DNA from: Caenorhabditis remanei
Lineage: Eukaryota > Nematoda > Chromadorea > Rhabditida > Rhabditidae
Direction: 5' to 3'
DNA length: 64,000 bases
NCBI RefSeq assembly: GCF_010183535.1
Contig: NC_071328.1
Location: 13,702,001-13,766,000 of the forward strand
The notes under the pieces were generated by a model, which was given only the letters and a program-made list of their open reading frames with translations, did not search any database and was not told where the DNA came from. Of this stretch, positions 43,601-53,053 are shown in pieces; the stretch's first letter is position 1, and each line of letters opens with the position of its first letter. Position numbers and translations under genes: made by a program.

Positions 43601-45392
43601 TCCGCTCGAGAGAAAAAATGAGGGAGAGACGCAGAGAAACGAGACTGTCTGGCTTCTCTGCGTCTTTTCTCCTTTTATTTGGACTGTCTTGAAACGCTGA
43701 TTTCAGAAATATCCATTTGAACGCTGAAAACTGGAAATTTATTGAGATAGTAGCTTTTTGTGGAAAAATTTTTTGGAATTTTTTCAAAAACTTTTCATTT
43801 TGAGAATCAAAATTTGTTAGTTTTTTTTTGTTTGAAAAATGGTAAAATTTATTTACTGTCTTTCTGAAAATCTAAGTGTAAATGTTCCAAAAACAAAAAC
43901 GAGAGACGCAGAGAAGCGAGAAATTCTCGTTTCTCTGCGTCTCCGCCCTCTCTCCACCCTCTCGCCTCTGACTTGTTACATTTGATGGCTTGTATCTCGA
44001 TAGCTGACAGTGCAATTAAAAAATTATCAATTAGCAAAATGATCTTCGTAAAATTCTGCACAATTTTGTTGTTGACAACTTTTTAATAGCTCCGCCCACT
44101 TTTAGGATATGCGCCTTTAAAGTTTAAAAAACCTCTAAAGCCATTTTCATCGCTCAAACGTAATTTTTCCATCAAAATGACTGTAAAAAAGCGATTTTCG
44201 ACATTAAAATTACCTCTAAACTATGTTTTGCATGTCAGAAAACTGATTTTTGTCAAAATCTGAAATTGGCCGAGTAGTTGTTGGATAAGGTGAGAACTAT
44301 GAGAATAGGTACCTGGGTTCGACTCCACCTTTTGGTCAAATTCTCTGAATTTTAGATTTTTCCGTTTTTTGATTTGTTTGGTCTTGTAGATCAAAACCAG
44401 GGCTACATTTTTGCAGTTGGCTGCTTTTTGATAGCTCCGCCCACTTTTGAGATATGCGTCTTTAAAGATTGTCTATAGGCAATCTTTAAGGGGCGCATAT
44501 CTCAAAAGTGGGCGGAGTAATCAAAAAGCAGTCAACTACAAAAATGTAGCCCTGGTTTTGATGTACAATAAAAACCTTGAAAAATGTAAAATATTTCAAA
44601 CACAGGTCCTCGGAAACGTCAGCGATGAATGGGCAAACTTCCTCGGAGAGATCCTCCGATATCGGCCCCGTGAGAGACTTCACGGCCCTAAACTTTTGGC
44701 TCACTCGTTTTTTGACCAGATTTTTACGTGAGTTACATTATTTCGGTGTGTAGATCAAAAATCTACGTTTTGTAGACCAAAATGTGCACTTTCCAATGGA
44801 CTCCTGGTCTCCCAAGTTATCACACCGGAGGATTATAAGACAGCGCAGTGAGTTGTTTTCTATGTAGCTAATTAGGTTTTTTCAAATTAAAATTGATTAT
44901 GATATTCGTAATCAACTCGTCGAGAGCTTTCAGAAAAGTATAATCATGCCCTCATTTCGTTCCAATTGGGTCCCACCACGAAAACTACAGTACCCCTGTT
45001 TAAAGGCGCATACCGTAATCTCGATGCTAACGGAATGTGGTCATGATTATACTTTTCTGAAAGCTCTCGTCTAGCTGAATTCGAATATAACATCATTTTT
45101 TGGAAAGCACTTGTCATTTTCGAAAAATTTGAACTTGTCTCACAGGAGAAATGACTCATCACTGGGAAAACAATATGCGGCGACAGTTCTACGGAATGAG
45201 GTGAAATTCACGTTGAAGGACACTCAAGAGACCACTACTCCGGTCTTGACTGCAATTCCTAAGGATCCGAAAGATTTGAAAGAGTCAAAAGAATCAAAAG
45301 AGACGCTTCCGAAATTACCGAGTAATGCAAGCACCACAAATCTGGCATCCCCGACTGCAGTGATGTCATTGAAGAGAACTTTGAATGCTTAG
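40609..45392 (+). CDS. GSK-3-like protein kinase
   Basis: Nine exons join without a frame break: 40609-40644, 40697-40788, 41608-41666, 41715-41848, 41905-42036, 42937-43323, 44606-44727, 44776-44847 and 45146-45392, giving 426 residues. Kinase landmarks: a loose Gly loop (WGVFSNVYRGTL), ATP-anchoring Lys58 (EIAIKK), HRDIKPVNLL with catalytic Asp158, and DFGSAK with Asp177. Then comes an activation loop with SYQVTRFYRPPELL, where Tyr193 sits at the position of the GSK-3 activating tyrosine, and DVWSAGCC. DFGSAK and the CMGC-type loop favour the GSK-3 family; C. elegans has several such GSK-3-like genes. The RDPNTRLP-like region is replaced by TPKCALSNG. The tail is Lys/Glu/Ser-rich (LKESKESKETL). 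All catalytic residues are present. Introns 2, 5, 6 and 8 hold MITEs or tandem repeats. Confidence 0.85.
40850..41585 (+). repeat. About 20-base tandem repeat in kinase intron 2
   Basis: More than 25 degenerate units of AGTTTCAAAACGTCCC or GGTTTCGAAATGTCTC run through almost the whole intron. Short pieces (GTTTCGAAACGGGCGGGACG, TTTTGAAACCAGG) are also in intron 4 at 41850-41885. Confidence 0.75.
44260..44335 (+). repeat. tRNA-like core within MITE family A composite
   Basis: TGGCCGAGTAGTTGTTGG resembles a Ser/Leu-type A box and GGGTTCGACTCCACC a B box, 40 bases apart, as in a tRNA. A flanking body with CATCAAAATGACTGTAAAAA is shared by the other copies. Stems are not fully complementary, so it is a tRNA-derived repeat and not a gene. 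Confidence 0.55.
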
Positions 45393-45654
45393 AAGCTTGA
45401 GAGTAAATAAATTGTGATTTGTGTAGATCAAATAGAAAGCTCCATTTTCGTAGTTGACAACTTTTTGATAGCACCGCCCACTTTTGAGATATGCGCCTTC
45501 AAAGTTTAAAAATCCTGAAATTAGTGGAGCTTCAGTCATTTTTACTGCTGGAATGTGATTTTTACATCGAAATGACCGTAAAAAGACGATTTTTGACTTT
45601 AAAATTGCCTTAAAACTGTATTTTCCGTGTCAGACAACTGATTTTTGTCAAAAT

Positions 45655-45730
45655 CTGAGAATGGCCGAGTAGTTGTTGGTTAAGGTGAGAACTATGAGAA
45701 TACACGGTACCAGGGTTCGACTCCACTTTG
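45655..45730 (+). repeat. tRNA-like core, second copy
   Basis: ATGGCCGAGTAGTTGTTGGT and CCAGGGTTCGACTCCAC, with the same flanks as the 44.3 kb copy, 3' of the kinase gene. Confidence 0.55.
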
Positions 45731-45999
45731 TGTCAATTTCTTTGAATTTTAGATTTTCCGGATTTTTGATCTATTTGGTTTTGTAGATCAAAATGAGGGC
45801 TACATTTTTGTAGTTGACAACTTATTGACAGCTCCGCCCATTATATGAGATATGCGTCTTTTAAAAAAAGCTCAAGCAAATTTTAAAGGCGCATATCTCA
45901 AAAGTGGGCGGAGCTAGAAAAAGTTGTCAATTACAAAAATGTTGCCCTGGTTGTGATCTACCAGAATATGTGACAGTATAGGCTGAGATGGCTGAAAAT

Positions 46000-48070
46000 T
46001 CGCGGGCGGAGCATTTTTTCAAGGTTTTTCCATTTTTTTGCACTGGAAATCCAGTATTTTTATGTTTTCAGAGGTTGCAATGGATGAAAAAAGATCCAGT
46101 TCATCAGAATGGTAAAAAATTAAATTCTCTATCAAATGAGCCAGAAAACGTGAATTTTGGTCAGAAATTATAGCTTTTCTGATGCAGACAAACAGATTTT
46201 CAGAAAAAATTTTCGAACAGAAATTCCACATTATGTACTTGAGAATTCTCTGAAACTGTCGTAATTTTCAGAAAATGAATGGCTGAAATGGCTGAAAATC
46301 TCATTTTTCTACTGAAAATCGTTTTTTTTGTATCAAAAAAGTCAATTTCTTACCAAAATTCACGTTTTTTTTTCTAGCTGACAATTCTGATATTTGGGAC
46401 CCTTATTTATTGTGAGATTCATAATTAACTCGAAATTGCTATGTTAGCCAAGATTTATAAATTTTCTACCAATTTCCAATGTTTACAAGATCAATGAGAT
46501 CAAAAAATCACTATATTTCCTCTCAAAGATCACCTCCCACCACAACCACAAAACACACACAACATTCGCCTACACAAAACACGTAAACCAGAATGAGAGA
46601 GAGTGATCAATCAAAAGTTAGTTTCCGTTGCAAAGATGATGATGATATCGTAAGAGAGAGAGAAATGAGGACACGAAGACTACATATATGTAAGACCCGC
46701 GGGGAATTCATGTGAAAATGTTATGAATTTGAAAAGGAAAGATAATAAAAAAGGCATTTTTTAGAAGTCTAGACAGGGCAGAAGTATGTACAGTCTATGA
46801 TAATATTTGGAAAATTAGATTGTAAAAATCTTGCAAGAGAAAGGACAAACATGTTGACAGACTGTATGTACTTATGAGACAACTTGTCTAGTGGACAAAT
46901 TTCTTGGAGATCTAATTTTTATCAAAAACTATTTAGACAGTCGTGATCAGCTTGTCGAGAGCTTTCAGAAAAGTATAATCATGCCCACATTCCGTTTCAG
47001 TTGGGTCCCGCCACGAAAACTACAGTACCCCAGTTTAAAGGCGCATATCGTAATTTCGTGGCGAGACCCAATTCCTTCTGAGTATAGGCATGACTATACT
47101 TTTCTGAAAGCTCTTTACGAGCTGAAATGAATTATAGACACGGAAACTGAGAAAAAAAATCTATCTAAGTGTAAAATAGCGGTTTCTCAAAAAAACCAAT
47201 ATTTGCGGCGGTCTCACCACGAAAACTACAGTACCCCGTTAGACATGACACAAGAGGAAACATGGGGAACTTCGCTCGTTAGCAATGTGTTCTGCCGGTA
47301 AAAATACTGGACATTTGGCAACCGGACGTTTCGCAACCGGACAAACAAACATTTCGCAACCGGATGACACTTCTGGATAAAATAAGTCCGGTTGCGAAAC
47401 GTCCGGTATCTTCACCGGCGGAACAGAAAACGGAAATTTCTCGATCCTACCTAATTGTCTTCCCTTCTCATGTTCTTATTCATTTTCAACTCGTCGAGAG
47501 CGTTCATAAAAGTATAATCATGCCAATATTCCGTTCCAATGGGGTCCCGCCACGAAAACTACAGTACCCCGTTTAAAGGCGCATACCGTAATCTCGTGGT
47601 GAGGCCCGATTGACTCAGAATATGGGCGTGATTATACTTTTCTTAAAGCTCTCAACGTGCTGAACATAAATATGGTCATTATTTTCGATTTTAACTCAAA
47701 AATTGACATTTTCAAAATGCTTTTTGTTTCTCAGAAAAACACAATTACCCAATTAAGTCATTTTCTTGCGTCATTTCGATCATCCTAGGCAATTCATTTA
47801 GCTTAATCACCCAGTCCCCCCTTGCTATCACGTGATAATTAGACGATTATGTTCCGTCATAAAATGTTGTGACTTGATGATTATTAACACTACAGTAACT
47901 ACAATTTCACTTTTCAGAAGAACGTCTTCTATTTGTTTTTTGAAGAAGAAGAGGGAATCGCCCCCCTCCCCCCCCCTTTTGTCCATTTGGGTACATTGTG
48001 GGCGGGGCTTGGACCGAAAATGATATATAACTGATATCAAGTTAAAGTTCACTATCAGACAGCCAAAAAA
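46000..48070. other. Intergenic between kinase and glycosyltransferase
   Basis: Holds two MITE B copies, a foldback at 47289-47432, and (GA)n stretches near 46590 and 46653. The last 250 bases before 48071 probably hold the glycosyltransferase promoter; a GGGCGGGGCTTGG patch lies at 47998-48011. No other exon is supported. Confidence 0.4.
47289..47432. mobile_element. Small foldback, CCGGTTGCGAAACGTCCGG
   Basis: TGTTCTGCCGGTAAAAATAC with GCAACCGGACGTTTCGCAAC at the left faces CCGGTTGCGAAACGTCCGGT and CACCGGCGGAACA at the right. A near-perfect 144-base palindrome. Confidence 0.6.
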
Positions 48071-51000
48071 ATGTTCAAAAATTTCCTCTTTTTATTTCTA
48101 ATCGCTCCTATTTACGCTATAAATGTCCTCGTATTATCCCCAGCTTTCGGTGGAAGTCATATGAATTTTATGGCTCATTTAGCGGATACACTCACGGAGG
48201 CGGGGCATAATGTGGTTTGTGATCTACCGAAAAAAAAAACACCCAGGAATCTAGAATTCTGAAAATTCCAGACATTCCTCATTCCGGTGGCTGATGAAGC
48301 AAGGAAGAATCAATTGGGGGTGAAGGTGACGACGGATGTGGTGATAGTGGAGGTAAGGGGGATATCTCAAAAGTGGGAGGAGCTTGAAAAAAGTTGTAAA
48401 CTACAAAGATGTGCAGAATTTTATGTAGATCATTTTTGTAGTTGCTAACTTTTTGATAGCTAATCGGGTTTTTGAGATATGAGGACTCAAAGGTAGCGGC
48501 AAAGCAGCAAGAGGAGGGCGCGGAGAGACGCAGAGAAACGAGACAGTCTGACTTCTCTGCGTCTCTACATCTCTTATTAGGACCGTCTTAAAACGCTGAT
48601 TTAAAAAATATAAATTTGAAAGCTGAAAACTAAAAACTAAAAATTCATTGAGGTATAGTAGGTTTTTGCGATTTTTTTTTAAAAAATCAAAAAACTTTTT
48701 TAAAGGGACATATCTCAAAAGTGGGCGGAGCTAGAAAAAGTTCTCAACTACAAAAATGTAGCTCTAGATTTCATCCACAGCATAAAATAAAACAAAAAGT
48801 AAAAAAATCAAAAAATTGACCACAAGCGGGATCGAACCCTGGTACCCATTCTCATAGTGCACCTTGACCAACAACTACTCGGCCAATCTTGGTTTTTGCT
48901 AAAAATGTGGTTTCCGACATGAAAAACTGAGTTTTGAATAGTTTTTAACGTCAGAAATGGAATTTTTCGGTTATTTTGATGTAAAAATCACATTTTGGAG
49001 TTAAAAATGACTTTTTCTTTAACTTTTTCAAATTTCCAACTTTAAAGGCGCATATCTCAAAAGTGGGCGAAGCTATCAAAAAGTTGTCAACAACAAAAAT
49101 GTGTAGAATTTCCTGTAGATCATTTTTGTAGTTGACAGCTTTTTGAGAGCTCCGCCCACTTTTGAGATATTTCCCTTTAAAGACAGCTGTTTCGACAACA
49201 CCCTCTCCTCTCTCCCTTACTATCAATGCAACCATTTTTGCGCCGAAGGCGCCCCAGGAGATTCTATAAAACGATTCTAGCGCCGCAGGCACCCAATACT
49301 GTCATTGATAAGCATTCTAGCGCCGCAGGCACACCAGGACACTTTTGCGCCGTAGGCGCGCCAGACCACGTATTCTAGCGTTGCTGTCATAATTAAAAGC
49401 GCATATCTCAAAAGTGCGAGGAGCTTGAAAAAAGTTGTCAACTGATACAATGTGCAAAATTTACTGTTGATCATTTTTGTAGTTGACAACTTTTTGATAG
49501 CTCCGCCCACTTTTCAGATATGCGCCTTTAAACATAGAGCAAGTGGAAGGGAGAGACGCAGAGAAATCAGACACTCTAACTTCTCTGCGTCTCCCTCTTT
49601 CAAAATTGGTCATATTTATAACCATTCGAACCGTCTTGAAACGCTGATTTCAGAAATGTAAATTTCAGGGCTGAAAACTGAAAACTCAGTGAGATAGCCG
49701 ATTGATTTCTCATTTTCAGCAAGACGAAATAATGTCAAAAGAGACACTCGTTGTCGACGATCACATGGATGCGATGTGGACGCTAGACACCCATGAACCA
49801 AATTTCGAAGAGGTCAGTTTTCAGAAAATCCGGTTTTCTTGCCCTTATCAATTTGATCTACGTCTCTTATTTTCTTATTTTCAGATGTTCTCATGGTTCA
49901 ATCGAATCATGGAATCATCATGCGCCAATTTTCTTCGCAACACGGAAGTTTTTGAATTGATGAGGACAAGAAACTTCGATGTGGCTATTCTAGAGCCATT
50001 GTCCGTTTGTGGACTGGGATTCTTTAAGAAATTGGGAATCGAGAAGACGATTCTGGCATCGTCGTGTTCGTTATATGATTTCCTTCTTCCGGATATTGGA
50101 GAACCCGAGGAGCATAGTTATGTGCCGTGTGAGTATTTTAGGAAACCTAATAGGTTCAATTATCACGAAAACACCCAAAATGCACAAAATTTTCATTTTT
50201 TCGATCATATTCGTATTCAGCTCATGGAGAGCTTTCAGAAAAGTATAATCATGCCCACATTCCGTTCCAGTTGGGTCCCACCACGAAAACTACAGTACTC
50301 CCGTTTAAAGGCGCATACCGTAATTTCGTGACCACAGAACATAGGCTTGATTATACTTTCCTGAAAGCTCTCGATGAGTTGAATGCGAATATTTCCTCAT
50401 TTTTTCCGGAAAAACTTTTCCTTCTCGAAAAATTGCAACTTTAAGCTAAAAATTGAAAATTTCTCGATCCTACCTAATTTTCTTCCTTTTTCATGTTCAT
50501 AATAGTATTTAGCTCGTTGAGAGCTTTCAGAAAAGTATAATCATGCCCACATTCCGTTCCAATGGGGTCCCGCCACGAAAACTACAGTAACCCATTTAAT
50601 GGCGCATACCGTTATCTCGTGGGGAGATCCGATTGAAACGGAATGTGGGCATGATTATACTTTTCTGAAAGCTCTCGACAAGCTGAATACGAATATAGTA
50701 TTCTTTTCTATTTAAACTCAAATTCAGAAAAAAAATAGCCCAATTTTCCAGCGCTCTCCTCCCAAAGCGGCGACCAGATGACTCTTAGCGAGAGATACAA
50801 AAACTACAGATTCTCGAAAGAAACCAAGAAAACTATGGATAAAATGTTCGACAAGGAAACCGAAATCTATCAAAAATATCTGGGATCAGATATTCCAGAC
50901 TGGAGGGAACTCCTGCCAGCCGCTTCGCTATTCTTCACAAATTCCAATCCATATCTCGATTTCCCTCGGCCAGTGATTCAGAAGACCATTCCAATCGGTG

Positions 51001-52398
51001 GGATTTCAGTGAATATGGACAAGATAAAATCAACAAAGTTGGATGATCATTGGAATGAAATACTAGACCAGAGACCACTCAATATGCTAATTTCCTTCGG
51101 TTCAATGGTTAAATCCTCCCAAATGCCATTGGAATGGCGGGAGAATTTGATAAAAGTGATCGCCTCCCAACCGGATGTCACTTTTATCTGGAAATACGAA
51201 ACGAATGATACCGCATTCGCTGGACACCTTGAAAATGTGGTATTCTCTAAATGGGTCCCCCAGACCGCCCTTCTGAATGACGCCCGTCTCACGGCGTTCT
51301 TGACTCATGGAGGTCTTGGATCCACCAATGAATTGGCTCACTGTGGAAAACCAGCCGTTATGGTACCGATATTCGGTGACCAAGTCAGAAATGCAAATAT
51401 GCTCTCCAGACACCACGGCGCCATATTCGTTTGGAAAAATGATTTAGGCGATTTCGATGTTTTGAAAAACGCCGTACACTCCATACTGTATGATGAGAAA
51501 TACAAAAGGAACGCCCGGCACTTGGCGGATATTTTGGAGAATCAACCACATCAACCAAAGGATTTGGTGGTGAAACATACCGAGTTTTTGGCGAGGTGTG
51601 GAAGTGCGCTCTATTGAGAATTCTTTCTGAAATAAAACACGCTCCACTAGACTTGGAGGGAAATTCAAATGTTTAATTTTAATTTTTCCAATTTGCTGCT
51701 TCGATGCGGCATTTTGATACGCAGCGTGATCGACCACTTTTTGAGTCAGTTTTTCGAAAAAAAATTAAAATTTTTGAATAAAAAATTTATTTTGAATTTA
51801 GCGCTAAACTTTTCGCTAATTTCAGCGGATCGCGGTTGGTTGATTTTAGTACTCACTCCCAGATCTGCAAAAAATTAGGCTCCGCCCACTTTTTTGCAGT
51901 TTTGCCGCTTGCTTCAATAACAACGATGTTCAATGTTTTTTGAGTGGCGCGGACAAAAGTTGCGAAAGTGGGCGGAGCTTATAAACCCGCTGATTCCGAA
52001 AATCAATACCATTTTTCGTGAAAAAAAGATTTTTTGCTTCGAAAATCGAAAAATTTTGGAATTCTGACTATTTTTGAAGTAAAAAGGTTACTTTTTAAAA
52101 TTTCCGAATTTTTTGTAGAAAATGACTATAATTTTTGAAATCAGCCCATCAACCCACACCATTTTTCACAGAAACCCGAAAATTGTTTTAAAATTTAAAA
52201 TTTTTCAGATTCGGCCCATTCCCAAAAATGGATCCCCATGGTCGCAGTCTTCACTTCATCGCCAGAAATTTTATTGACGTTTATGCAGCACTCATTGTAT
52301 CATATTTCCTTCTCGGATCTGTTTCTTATGTTGCTTTGCGATTTTTATTCTCGAAACTTCCGGTTAAACTTGTCAGAAAAGTTAAGAAGAATCTCTGA
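48071..52398 (+). CDS. UDP-glucuronosyl/glycosyltransferase (UGT family)
   Basis: Six exons (48071-48214, 48272-48352, 49720-49812, 49885-50128, 50752-51595, 52209-52398) join in frame to 531 residues, a normal UGT length. A signal peptide (MFKNFLFLFLIAPIYA) is followed by INVLVLSPAFGGSHMNFMAH, in which His is the expected catalytic base. The UDP-sugar site is at residues about 350-395: WVPQTALL, FLTHGGLGSTNELAHCGKPA, then IFGDQVRNA. The last exon adds a transmembrane helix at about 495-516 and a cytosolic tail ending KKNL, a KKxx ER-retention signal. It should transfer a sugar from UDP-sugar to small lipophilic molecules in the ER lumen (detoxification or hormone conjugation). If the last donor were not used, the protein would stop at 51617 without the anchor. 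Introns 2, 4 and 5 carry MITEs. Confidence 0.92.
48824..48895 (-). repeat. tRNA-like core, third copy (minus strand), in UGT intron 2
   Basis: The reverse complement reads TTGGCCGAGTAGTTGTTGGT then CCAGGGTTCGATCCCGCTTG. Its B box GGTTCGATCCC is closer to a true tRNA than the two plus-strand copies. Confidence 0.55.
49225..49390 (+). repeat. GCGCCGCAGGC tandem repeat in UGT intron 2
   Basis: Four to five degenerate units of about 35-50 bases: ATTCTAGCGCCGCAGGCAC, with variants TTTTGCGCCGAAGGCGCC and TTTTGCGCCGTAGGCGCG. Each contains a small palindrome (GCGCCGnAGGCGC). Confidence 0.55.
51636..51870. mobile_element. CGCTCCACTAGAC element fragment in UGT intron 5
   Basis: ACACGCTCCACTAGACTTGG at the left and TTTCAGCGGATCGCGGTTGG then TTGATTTTAGTACTCACTCC at the right match ends of the larger element at 59.7-61.0 kb. 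Confidence 0.5.
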
Positions 52399-52399
52399 A

Positions 52400-53040
52400 T
52401 TTATATATTTTTGTGATTTCACGGGTTTTTTTCATAAATAAATGAATTTGAATTGTAAAATTTGTAGAAAAAACAAAATAAAATTTGAAATAAAAATGGC
52501 GAGCTTACGGTATTAAAGGGACATTGGCTATTTCAATTTGTGATGGTCTCGCCACGATTACAGTTGTTCAGTTTTTATTTTGTTAAAAATCAGCATTTTC
52601 AGCGAGTTTTTCCAGCTTTTTGAATGTTTTTTCTGTCAAAAATATTTTAACACGACGCAAAATCACCATAGAATAACTATTTTACCTCATTTTCTCATCA
52701 CGATTACAGTTTTTTAGCTTTTATTTTAAAATTTTGTTAAAAATCGGCATTTTCAGGGGATTTTCCCTTTCAAAAACAATTTTTAATTTAAAATAATCAA
52801 TTTTCGACTGTTTTATTACCCCAATATCACATTTTCCAATGTTTTATCGCTGTTTTTCAGTAAAAACTGCCTTTTTCACTAGTGGCCTAGAATTCCCCTC
52901 CTCCTCGGCCACGGCCCCCACACATTTTTGCCGCGTAATTCGAATTGTAACGATTATTTTTTATTGGTTTTCGTGGTTTAGCGCTTGATTTTTCTTGGTT
53001 TTTTCTGAATAAATCGAATAAATTGAATAAAATCTCGATT
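52400..53040. other. Intergenic, AT-rich
   Basis: AATAAA for the UGT gene lies at 52436. Two GTCTCGCCACGATTACAGTT-like words and TTTTC-rich sequence follow. No exon is seen. Confidence 0.4.
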
Positions 53041-53042
53041 TC

Positions 53043-53044
53043 AG
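53043..53044 (+). promoter_or_regulatory. Likely trans-splice acceptor of gene X
   Basis: GATTTCAG is followed by ACTCACCAA and the ATG of gene X, with no coding upstream. Confidence 0.4.
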
Positions 53045-53053
53045 ACTCACCAA

